Source: a bacterium (lineage in GTDB: Bacteria > JAUVQV01 > DATDCY01). From it: 10,078 bases of DNA. The stretch is from positions 1 through 10,078 of the forward strand of contig DATDCY010000121.1 in assembly GCA_036524115.1 (NCBI GenBank), given 5' to 3'. Shown here in pieces: positions 1-5,959 of the stretch. The position numbers were made by a program, and so were the translations under genes. The notes below the pieces were generated by a model. That model was not told the origin of the DNA and did not search any database. It saw nothing but the letters and a program-made list of their open reading frames with translations. Numbering within the stretch: position 1 is the stretch's first letter; each line of letters starts with the position of its first letter.

Positions 1-1
1 C

Positions 2-259
2 ACGAAGGCCTACGGGGCGCCGCCGGACGACGTCGCGGCGCTGACCTACGACGCCTTCGGCCTGCTCTTCACCGCGCTGAAGAACGCCGGGAAGACCGAC
101 CGCGAATCGGTGCGCAACGCCCTGGCCAGGCTCCCCGGCTATCCCGGGGTGACCGGCGACATGAAGTTCCAGGAAGGCTCCGGCGACCCGGTCAAGAGCG
201 CGGTCATCCTCCAGATCAAGGGCGGCAAGTTCGTCTACGTGACGAACGCGCAGCCGTAG
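2..259 (+). CDS. livK: Branched-chain amino-acid ABC transporter substrate-binding protein, C-terminal end (partial)
   Basis: This is the last 85 codons of a gene that enters from the left edge and ends at TAG 257-259. The translation contains VAALTYDAFGLLFTALKNAG, then a GVTGDMKF segment and a final GGKFVYV strand. This order is typical of the C-terminal lobe of LivK-type (Peripla_BP_6) periplasmic binding proteins: a YDA helix, then the PGVTG...F turn, then the terminal K-G-K-F-V-x-V strand. Such proteins capture branched-chain amino acids, amides or related small solutes and deliver them to the LivHM permeases. Two such permease genes lie about 7 kb downstream on the same strand, but whether this protein serves them cannot be shown. 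The signal peptide and ligand-binding N-terminal lobe are outside the window, so the ligand is unknown. The downstream sigma gene starts only 7 nt after the stop. Confidence 0.85.
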   Translation, partial: TKAYGAPPDDVAALTYDAFGLLFTALKNAGKTDRESVRNALARLPGYPGVTGDMKFQEGSGDPVKSAVILQIKGGKFVYVTNAQP

Positions 260-266
260 CCGGGGC

Positions 267-803
267 GTGGGCCCCGCGCCGCCCGACGCCGACGACCGTG
301 ACCTCGTCCGGGCCGCCGCGTCGGGCGATGCCCGCGCCTTCGAGGAACTCTACCGGCGCCACCGCGACTTCGTGCTGCGGCTGGCGCGGCGCTTCGGTCT
401 TGGCGAGCAGGACGCCCTCGACGTTCTCCAGGAGACCTTCCTCTACGTCTGCCGGGCGCTCCCCCGGCTGGAGCTGCGCGCCTCCTTCACGACGTTCCTC
501 TACCCCGCGGTCAAGCACCTCTGCCTGAAGCGCAAGGGCTTTCTGGCGCGCTTCCTGCCGTCCGGGAGGCTCTTCGACGAGGAACCCGGGGTGCCAGAGC
601 CGGCGGTCGCCCCCCGCGGCGCCGACGACTTCCCGCGGCTCGTCGCGGGTCTCCCCGACGGCCAGCGGGAAGTGGTGCTGTTGCGCTTCGTCGACGGGAT
701 GGAGATCGCGGAGATCGCGGCCGCGCTCGGCATCCCGCCGGGGACGGTGAAATCCCGGCTACATAACGCTTTGAACCGGCTGCGCGAGACGGTCGGGAAG
801 TAG
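267..803 (+). CDS. ECF-family RNA polymerase sigma factor
   Basis: The 178-residue protein has the two-domain layout and length of extracytoplasmic-function sigma factors. Sigma-2 spans about residues 22-95 and includes DALDVLQETFLYV, the conserved region 2 core-binding and -10 melting segment. Sigma-4 spans about residues 120-175 and includes the LPDGQREVVLLRF helix and the GIPPGTVKSRLHNALNRLR helix-turn-helix that would read the -35 element. The start is GTG at 267. It is the first possible start after an in-frame stop at 240-242, and no later ATG or GTG precedes region 2. There is no well-spaced ribosome site, and the livK stop is 7 nt upstream, so translation may be coupled to livK. The next gene encodes a zinc-motif membrane anti-sigma factor, the usual partner that holds an ECF sigma inactive until a signal arrives. 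The family call is firm. The regulon and the ECF subgroup are unknown. Confidence 0.93.
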   Translation: MGPAPPDADDRDLVRAAASGDARAFEELYRRHRDFVLRLARRFGLGEQDALDVLQETFLYVCRALPRLELRASFTTFLYPAVKHLCLKRKGFLARFLPSGRLFDEEPGVPEPAVAPRGADDFPRLVAGLPDGQREVVLLRFVDGMEIAEIAAALGIPPGTVKSRLHNALNRLRETVGK

Positions 804-820
804 GGAACCGCTCCGGCTGC

Positions 821-849
821 GCGCCCTGCTCCCCCAGGGGCGCATTTTT
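821..849 (+). terminator. Terminator-like hairpin between the sigma and anti-sigma genes
   Basis: A GCGCCC arm (821-826) pairs with GGGCGC (838-843), extended inward by a T-G wobble, around a loop of about 9 nt. It is followed at once by ATTTTT (844-849), one of the few T-runs in this GC-rich window. This has the form of a Rho-independent terminator or attenuator. It would end or reduce transcription after the sigma gene and before the anti-sigma gene. The stem is short, so termination may be partial. Confidence 0.45.
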
Positions 850-886
850 CCGTGAACCTTTTCCGCTCCTTCCGGACTTCATTGTC

Positions 887-891
887 AGGAG
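887..891 (+). promoter_or_regulatory. Ribosome binding site that decides the anti-sigma start
   Basis: AGGAG lies ahead of two consecutive ATG codons (895 and 898). It is 3 nt from the first and 6 nt from the second. The second spacing is within the usual range, so 898 is the better start. Confidence 0.6.
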
Positions 892-897
892 CAGATG

Positions 898-1497
898 ATG
901 AACACCAACGCAGAAGCCGACGACAAGCACCTCGACCAGCTCGCGCTCGACGCGCTGCGGGTGGGGGAGGGGACGCCCGCGAGCGCCGAGCACGCGGCGG
1001 GCTGCCGGCGGTGCGGTGCCGCCCTCGCCGATCTGAAGCGCCTGGAGGCGCGGCTGCGGGAGGCGCAGCCGCCGCTGCCGGCCGTCCCGCCTGCGGTGGA
1101 GGTCCGCGTGTTCCGCGCCTACCGCGAGTCGGTGCGGCGGCGTATTCCGGCGCCGTTCCCGTCGCTGCTGCGCCGCTGGAGCGTGCCCGCGGCCGGCCTG
1201 GCCGCCGCGGCGGCGCTCGTGCTCTCGCTGCGGTTGGCGCCGCCTGTTTCGGACCGGGTCGAGCCGTCGCGGGAGCCGGCCCGCTCAGGGCCGGCCCCCA
1301 CCGCCCCGGGGTCCACCGCGCCGGCGGCGCTCGAGGCCCCGCGCGCCGCGGCGGCCGTGGACATCGTGGACGCCTTCCGCCTCGCCAGGGCGCTGCGGGA
1401 CGGGCGGCGGGTCGCCGCCGGCTGGGACGCGGACGGAAACGGGGCGGTGGACGGCGCGGACGTCGAGGCGCTGGCCCGCCGGGCGGTGGCGCTGTGA
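898..1497 (+). CDS. Membrane anti-sigma factor with zinc motif and C-terminal dockerin-like domain
   Basis: A protein of 199 residues (200 if ATG 895 is used). Near the N-terminus is H32-x3-C36-x2-C39, the HxxxCxxC signature of zinc-binding anti-sigma domains, expected in the cytoplasm and bound to the ECF sigma encoded just upstream. Residues about 96-117 form one hydrophobic Ala/Leu/Val membrane segment preceded by Arg-rich sequence, giving N-in/C-out topology. A Pro/Ala/Ser-rich stretch follows. Residues about 154-199 resemble a dockerin type I domain: VDIVDAFRLARAL, then a complete EF-hand-like loop with D177, D179, N181, D185 and D188 in the order DADGNGAVDGAD, then a second helix. The first calcium loop is degenerate: positions 1, 3 and 5 are not acidic. 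The domain would face the periplasm or exterior. The stop overlaps the GTG of the cohesin-like gene. Anti-sigma identity is strong; the dockerin assignment rests on motif recognition without a profile search. Confidence 0.82.
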   Translation: MNTNAEADDKHLDQLALDALRVGEGTPASAEHAAGCRRCGAALADLKRLEARLREAQPPLPAVPPAVEVRVFRAYRESVRRRIPAPFPSLLRRWSVPAAGLAAAAALVLSLRLAPPVSDRVEPSREPARSGPAPTAPGSTAPAALEAPRAAAAVDIVDAFRLARALRDGRRVAAGWDADGNGAVDGADVEALARRAVAL

Positions 1498-1949
1498 AGA
1501 CCTTGAGGATCAGGGGCGCTTGTCGACTGTTGCTGTTGATCGCCCTGGTGCTTGTCGCGTTGACTGCCCCATCCGCCGCCCAGACCCGCTTCCGCACGTG
1601 GGCGCTGATCGTCGATTCCGTCGGCGAACCCCTCGCGGCCTGGCAGGTCGAGCTGGCGTATGACCCGGCGGCGGTGAAGATCGTCGGCGTCGAGGGCGGG
1701 CGGGCGCCGTGGCAAGCGGCTCCGCACTACGACCCGAAGGGACTGGAAGCGGGGCGGCTGGTCGTCGCGGCCTTCACCCTCGCGCCATATCCACCCCCGG
1801 GCGTCACACGCGTGGCGCGCATCCATGCGCAGGAGAGCGGGTTGGGAGAGCACTTCATTCGCGTGAAACTGACGGCCGCCGCGGACCCCGACGGCCGCCG
1901 CATCGGGGCGACGGTGCGCCTGGTCCCCGAGGAAGGAGAGCGGCCGTGA
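1494..1949 (+). CDS. Secreted cohesin-like domain protein
   Basis: The 151-residue protein starts at GTG 1494, which overlaps the anti-sigma stop (GTGA). No Shine-Dalgarno sequence is visible, so translation is probably coupled. Residues 1-29 are a clear signal peptide: basic Arg/Lys start, a Leu/Val/Ile core and APSAA before Q30. The mature part of about 120 residues is predicted mostly beta. It holds AAWQVELAYDPAAVKIVGVE (about residues 48-67), which matches the cohesin pattern of a hydrophobic strand, Y-D-P, and a V-x-V-x-V-E strand. Later strands GRLVVAAFTL and TRVARIHAQ fit the cohesin GRI...A and LATI...F regions. It lies between the dockerin-bearing anti-sigma gene and the VIT/vWA gene, and a cohesin is the natural binding partner of a dockerin. 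It is slightly shorter than a standard cohesin domain, and binding is inferred. It could instead be another small beta-sandwich protein. Confidence 0.72.
   Translation: MKTLRIRGACRLLLLIALVLVALTAPSAAQTRFRTWALIVDSVGEPLAAWQVELAYDPAAVKIVGVEGGRAPWQAAPHYDPKGLEAGRLVVAAFTLAPYPPPGVTRVARIHAQESGLGEHFIRVKLTAAADPDGRRIGATVRLVPEEGERP
1933..1938 (+). promoter_or_regulatory. Strong ribosome binding site for the VIT/vWA gene
   Basis: AAGGAG lies 7 nt upstream of GTG 1946, inside the end of the cohesin-like gene. It supports GTG 1946 as the start, although the open frame extends 79 codons further upstream. A signal peptide begins right at this GTG. Confidence 0.75.
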
Positions 1950-4501
1950 AGAAGATCGCGCAGTTCGTCCTCGTCCCGTGCACTCTCGCGGTCCTGCTGG
2001 CGACGCTGGCCGTCGGAGCGCCAAACGTGGCGCCGCCGAAGTGGGTCGCGGCGCTCTTCGTCGAGGCGCAGAACGCCGTCGGGCTGCGCTGGGAGCCCGT
2101 CCCCGGGGCGACCGGCTACAAGGTCCTGCGCAGCACGACCAAGGGGAAGGACCACAAGGAGATCGCCGCCGTCACCGTGCCCCAGCACTTCGACACGAAG
2201 ATCGAGCGGGGGGAGACGTACTACTACAAGCTTCAGACGGTCGCGGGGGACGCGACCGGCCCCCTCTCAGAGGAGAAGGAGGTCGTCGTCCCGGGAATGG
2301 CGAAAAAGGTTGGAGAGGCGTGGGATGACTACCGGGAGCCACGGGCGGAGCTGCGTGCTGACCGGGCAGAGGCGACAGCCGCGGCAGCCCCCGCGGCCCT
2401 CGCCCCGGAGAGGAGCATGCTAATGTCGGCGCGGGGCGAGGACATCCCGATCAAGGCGGAACGACCCGCGCCGGTCCTGTCTGCGCCCGCAGCGAAGATG
2501 GCCGCCCCGGCCGGAAGCGGCCCGGCGCTGCGCGGCTGGTCCGGCGGCGGCCAGGGGCCGGCGGCGGCCGGCCCGACCTACGCCTCCTTCGGCGAGCCGT
2601 TCGACGAGGTCTGGGTGATCAGCCGCCCGGAGCGGCCGGCGGCGCCGGCGCCCGGCGAGTACGTCCCCGGCTGCGGCGAGCTGAGCGTCGAGCGCGACGG
2701 CAAGCGCCTCCCCTTCCCGCTGGAGCACACCGAGGTCGCGGCGAAGATCGCGGGCTACATCGCCACGGTCCGCGTCACACAGAAGTATCGCAACCCCTTC
2801 GACACGAAGATCGAGGCGGTCTACGTCTTCCCTCTGCCGGAGAACGCCGCGGTCAGCGACTTCGTGATGACGATCGGCGCACGTCGCATCCGCGGCATCA
2901 TCCGCGAGCGCGAGGAGGCGCAGCGGATCTACGAGGATGCGCGCCGGCAGGGGTACCAGGCGGCGCTCCTGACGCAGGAGCGGCCGAACATCTTCACCCA
3001 GAAAGTCGCCAACATCGAGCCGGGCAAGGCGATCGACGTCGAGATCACCTACTTCAACACGCTCGCCTGGCACGACGATGCCTTCACCTTCGTCTTCCCG
3101 ATGGTCGTCGGGCCGCGCTACAACCCGGCGGGGAGCACCGGCGGCGTCGGCGCCGTGCCGCGCGGCGCGGGCGGTGCCTCCGGGCAGGCGACGGAGATGC
3201 AGTACCTCGCGCCTGGCGAGCGCACGGGCCACGACATCGGCCTCTCCGTCGAGATCGATGCCGGGATGCCCATCGAGCGCCTCGAGAGCCCGAGCCACGT
3301 CATCGACGTTGCGGGTCGCGGCGGCGAGCGGGCCACGGTGCGGCTGCGCCGCATGGATTCGATCCCGAACAAGGACTTCGTCCTGCGCTACCGGGTGGCG
3401 GGCGAGCGCCCGCGCCAGGCGCTGTTTCTCCAGCGCGACGGCGCGGAGGGGTGGTTCACGCTGCTGCTGGCCCCGCCCGCGGGGCTCGAGCGCCTGGCGC
3501 GGCCGCCGCTGGAGATGGTCTTTCTCGTCGACACCTCGGGGAGCATGAACGGCTGGCCGATCGAGAAGGCGAAGGCGGCGCTGCGCCGGGCCGTAAAGAG
3601 CCTCTCGCCCGGTGACACGTTCCAGATCACCCGCTTCGCCGGCGACAACTCGCGCTTCCGCCCCGAGCCGGTGCCGGCGACGCCCGAGAACATCGCCGAC
3701 GGACTCGCGTACCTCGACGGGCTGAACGGAAGCGGCGGCACCGAGATGGTGCAGGGGGTCCGCGCGGCGCTGGACGCCCCGCTCGACCCGCAGCGCTTTC
3801 GCATCGTCTCGTTCATGACCGACGGCTATGTCGGCAACGAGGCGCAGGTGCTCGCCACCGTGGGCGAGCGGCTCGGTAGCGCGCGGATCTTCAGCTTCGG
3901 CGTCGGCACCTCCGTCAACCGCTACCTCATGGAGGGGCTGGCGCGGGTGGGGCGCGGCGCGGTCGCGTACATCGGGGCCGGCGACTCGGACACCGAGGCG
4001 GTCGACCGGTTCTACGAACGCATCGCGCGGCCGGCGCTGACGGATATCGCCATCGACTGGGGCGGCATGCGCGTCGCCGACGTCTATCCCGAGCGCATCC
4101 CGGACCTCTTCGTCGGGAGACCGGTGATCCTGACGGGGCGCTTCACCGGCCTGGGCCGGACCACGATCGAGGTGACTGGCACCTCCGGCGGCGAGCGCGT
4201 GGTCCAGAAGCTCGCCGCGCAGCTCGACCGCAAGCAGCAGCACGAGGGGGTGCGCCGGATCTGGGCGCGCGCCCGCATCGCCGACCTCACCGACGAGGCG
4301 CTGCAGGCGGACGCGGTCCGGCAAGCCGACATCCGCGGCGAGATCAAGGCCACCGCGCTCACGCACGGGCTGGTCAGCGACTACACCGCCTTCGTCGCGG
4401 TCGACGCCACGCGCGTCACGGCGGGGGACGAGGGCGTGACCGTCGTGCAGCCGGTGCCGGTGCCCGAGGGGGTGCGCTACGACACCACGGTGGTGCCGTA
4501 G
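1946..4501 (+). CDS. Secreted Fn3-VIT-von Willebrand A domain protein
   Basis: An 851-residue protein. The start is GTG 1946, overlapping the cohesin-like stop, with AAGGAG 7 nt upstream; the signal peptide (about residues 1-25, ending LAVGA) begins there. Residues about 29-115 form a fibronectin type III-like domain with GLRWEPVPGATGYKVLRS and YYYKLQTV. An Ala/Pro-rich linker runs to about 240. A VIT domain follows (about 243-395), with QKYRNPFDTKIEAVYVFPLP and ERPNIFTQKVANIEPG. The vWA domain (about 524-690) has a complete MIDAS: D529-T-S-G-S533, T599 in GSGGTEM and D626 in MTDGY, so metal-dependent ligand binding should be possible. The tail carries HGLVSDYTAFVAVD, common in inter-alpha-trypsin-inhibitor heavy-chain-like proteins. 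There is no LPXTG signal, C-terminal membrane helix or lipobox, so it is probably released or periplasmic. Operon position suggests that it works with, or is sensed through, the sigma/anti-sigma/cohesin set. Confidence 0.92.
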   Translation: MKKIAQFVLVPCTLAVLLATLAVGAPNVAPPKWVAALFVEAQNAVGLRWEPVPGATGYKVLRSTTKGKDHKEIAAVTVPQHFDTKIERGETYYYKLQTVAGDATGPLSEEKEVVVPGMAKKVGEAWDDYREPRAELRADRAEATAAAAPAALAPERSMLMSARGEDIPIKAERPAPVLSAPAAKMAAPAGSGPALRGWSGGGQGPAAAGPTYASFGEPFDEVWVISRPERPAAPAPGEYVPGCGELSVERDGKRLPFPLEHTEVAAKIAGYIATVRVTQKYRNPFDTKIEAVYVFPLPENAAVSDFVMTIGARRIRGIIREREEAQRIYEDARRQGYQAALLTQERPNIFTQKVANIEPGKAIDVEITYFNTLAWHDDAFTFVFPMVVGPRYNPAGSTGGVGAVPRGAGGASGQATEMQYLAPGERTGHDIGLSVEIDAGMPIERLESPSHVIDVAGRGGERATVRLRRMDSIPNKDFVLRYRVAGERPRQALFLQRDGAEGWFTLLLAPPAGLERLARPPLEMVFLVDTSGSMNGWPIEKAKAALRRAVKSLSPGDTFQITRFAGDNSRFRPEPVPATPENIADGLAYLDGLNGSGGTEMVQGVRAALDAPLDPQRFRIVSFMTDGYVGNEAQVLATVGERLGSARIFSFGVGTSVNRYLMEGLARVGRGAVAYIGAGDSDTEAVDRFYERIARPALTDIAIDWGGMRVADVYPERIPDLFVGRPVILTGRFTGLGRTTIEVTGTSGGERVVQKLAAQLDRKQQHEGVRRIWARARIADLTDEALQADAVRQADIRGEIKATALTHGLVSDYTAFVAVDATRVTAGDEGVTVVQPVPVPEGVRYDTTVVP

Positions 4502-4541
4502 CGCCGGTGCGGAGCGGGGACGCGGGGCCCGCGCCCACGTG

Positions 4542-4570
4542 TTGCCGCTAGGCGGGGAAGCCCCTATCAT
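4542..4570 (+). promoter_or_regulatory. Sigma-70-type promoter for the acetyltransferase-BKACE pair
   Basis: TTGCCG (4542-4547, 4 of 6 matches to TTGACA) and TATCAT (4565-4570, 5 of 6 matches to TATAAT) are separated by exactly 17 nt. The expected transcript start is about 4577, only 2-3 nt before ATG 4580, so the mRNA would be essentially leaderless. No Shine-Dalgarno sequence is seen upstream of the ATG, which agrees with that. The promoter separates this pair from the VIT/vWA operon. Confidence 0.6.
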
Positions 4571-4579
4571 GGCCGCGCC

Positions 4580-5074
4580 ATGGCCGACGAACTCGCGCAG
4601 CGCTTCCCCGGCGTGCGCTTCTACAACCCTGCGCTCGTCGAGGTGCAGGAGGACGTCGCCATCGGCGCGGGCACGCGCGTCGGCACGTTCACGCTGATCC
4701 ACGCCGGCGCCCGCATCGGCGCGGACTGCACGATCGGGTCGCACTGCAACATCCACCGCGCCGTGCTCGGCGACCGCGTCGCGATCCAGACCGGCTGCCA
4801 CGTCACGCGCGGCGTGGTGATCGAGGACGACGCCTTCCTCGGCCCGGGGGTCGTCACGCTCAACGACAAGCTCCAGGGCGCGCCGCTGGCGTTCCCGCGC
4901 ATTGGGCGGGCGGCCCGCGTCGGCGGCGGCAGCGTCATCCTGCCGGGGGTCGTCATCGGCGCCGGCGCGGTGGTCGGCGCCGGCAGCGTCGTGACGCGCG
5001 ACGTTCCCGACGGCGCGGTCGTGCTCGGCAGCCCGGCGCGCCTGCGTCACCGCCCCGTCCCCGCGCCGGAATGA
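4580..5074 (+). CDS. Left-handed beta-helix sugar N-acetyltransferase (WlbB/WbpD-like)
   Basis: A 164-residue protein built of hexapeptide repeats of the type V/I-x-I-G-x-G/x. Examples are VAIGAGTRVG (about residues 26-35), ARIGADCTIGSHC (about 48-60) and, near the C-terminus, VVIGAGAVVGAGSVVTRDVP. The break in the coil with VTLNDKLQGAP (about 93-103) corresponds to the T-x-N-D loop of acyltransferases that acetylate amino sugars on nucleotide-linked precursors, such as WlbB/WbpD. The end LGSPARL matches the family's usual G-x-P-A-R finish. These enzymes act as trimers in the cytoplasm, transferring acetyl from acetyl-CoA to an amino group of a dTDP- or UDP-sugar for surface polysaccharide synthesis. 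The protein is somewhat shorter than typical WlbB. ATG 4580 follows a promoter directly, and the stop overlaps the BKACE start (ATGA). The exact sugar substrate is unknown. Confidence 0.85.
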   Translation: MADELAQRFPGVRFYNPALVEVQEDVAIGAGTRVGTFTLIHAGARIGADCTIGSHCNIHRAVLGDRVAIQTGCHVTRGVVIEDDAFLGPGVVTLNDKLQGAPLAFPRIGRAARVGGGSVILPGVVIGAGAVVGAGSVVTRDVPDGAVVLGSPARLRHRPVPAPE

Positions 5075-5943
5075 GCGCCGCCGCCGCGCGCCCGCCAGCG
5101 AGCCGGGACGCGAAAGTCATCGTCAACCTCGCACCGACCGGCGTGGTGCCCACGCGGGCGCTGACGCCGCACGTGCCGCTCGGCGTTCGCGAGATCGTGG
5201 CCGACGTCGCCCGCTGCGTGCGCCGGGGCGCCAACCTCGTGCACCTGCACGCGCGCGACGGCCGGGGGCGCCCCACATGGCGGCGCGAGGCGTACGCGCG
5301 GCTCATCGGCGGCATCCGCGAGCGGTTCCCCGACCTGCCCGTATGCGTGTCGCTCAGCGGCCGCGCCGGCGGGAGCATCGAGGAGCGCGCGGATGTACTG
5401 CGCCTCGGCGGCGACCTCAAGCCGGACCTGGCGAGCCTGACGCTCGGCTCGCTGAACTTCGCGCGGGAGGCGAGCGTCAACGACCCGGAGACGATCCGTC
5501 GCCTCGCCGAGCGCCTCGCGGAGCGCGGGATCAGGCCGGAGCTGGAGGTCTTCGACCTCGGGATGGTCAACTACGCGCGCTACCTCGCCGACCGCGGCTT
5601 GCTCACGCCGCCCTTCTATTTCAACCTGCTGCTCGGCAACGTCGCCACCGCGCAGGCGACGCCGGCGCACCTCGGGCAGATGATCGCGGGTCTGCCGGAC
5701 GGCTCGGTCTGGACGGGTGCCGGCTTCGGGGAGCACCAGCTCCCGATGAACACGCTGGGGCTGCTCTACGGGAATGGCGCGCGCGTCGGCCTCGAGGACA
5801 CGCTCTGGCTCGACGCCGGCAGACGCACGCTCGCGACCAACGAGATGCTCGTGGAGCGCGTCGCCGGCCTCGCCAGGACGTTCGGCAGGCGCATCGCGAC
5901 GCAGGCGGAGGTGCGTACCCTGCTTGGTCTGATCCCGCGCTAG
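5071..5943 (+). CDS. BKACE (DUF849) family protein, beta-keto acid cleavage enzyme-like
   Basis: A 290-residue protein starting at ATG 5071, overlapping the acetyltransferase stop by 4 nt. BKACE enzymes are TIM barrels that use Zn to condense a beta-keto acid with acetyl-CoA and split it; the classic member cleaves 3-keto-5-aminohexanoate in lysine fermentation. Family landmarks seen are VNLAPTG at the first strand, HLHARD with zinc-ligand candidates H58 and H60, DLASLTLGSLNF, ELEVFDLGM, and RVGLEDTLWLD with E242 as the third zinc-ligand candidate. The APTG first strand and the GLGS-poor C-terminal half look like a sub-branch I associate with polysaccharide clusters rather than lysine fermentation; this is from memory of the family. 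Co-translation with a sugar N-acetyltransferase supports a glycan-related substrate. The family call is strong; the reaction is not assignable. The glycosyltransferase gene converges 16 nt away. Confidence 0.88.
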   Translation: MSAAAARPPASRDAKVIVNLAPTGVVPTRALTPHVPLGVREIVADVARCVRRGANLVHLHARDGRGRPTWRREAYARLIGGIRERFPDLPVCVSLSGRAGGSIEERADVLRLGGDLKPDLASLTLGSLNFAREASVNDPETIRRLAERLAERGIRPELEVFDLGMVNYARYLADRGLLTPPFYFNLLLGNVATAQATPAHLGQMIAGLPDGSVWTGAGFGEHQLPMNTLGLLYGNGARVGLEDTLWLDAGRRTLATNEMLVERVAGLARTFGRRIATQAEVRTLLGLIPR

Positions 5944-5959
5944 AGCGCCGACGCCCGCT

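Noticed and set aside
500-1597. A 365-codon minus-strand frame opposite the sigma and anti-sigma genes
   Set aside because: It is a low-complexity Arg/Pro/Ala translation, antisense to motif-bearing genes and with no family resemblance.
1709-1945. An upstream extension of the VIT/vWA gene by 79 codons
   Set aside because: The extension is an Arg/Gly-rich out-of-frame reading of the cohesin-like gene, and it would bury the signal peptide that begins at GTG 1946 after a strong AAGGAG.
4400-4501. Sortase or membrane anchor at the VIT/vWA C-terminus
   Set aside because: The tail is hydrophilic, ends in DTTVVP, and has no LPXTG, hydrophobic helix or basic end.
4521-4533. CGCGGG-G-CCCGCG palindrome after the VIT/vWA stop as a terminator
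   Set aside because: The arms leave a 1-nt centre, so only a very short hairpin could form, and no T-run follows.
2420-5050. An 876-codon open frame on the minus strand opposite the VIT/vWA and acetyltransferase genes
   Set aside because: It spans two well-supported + strand genes and is Arg/Ala/Asp-rich with no recognisable domain, as expected from the antisense of GC-rich codons.
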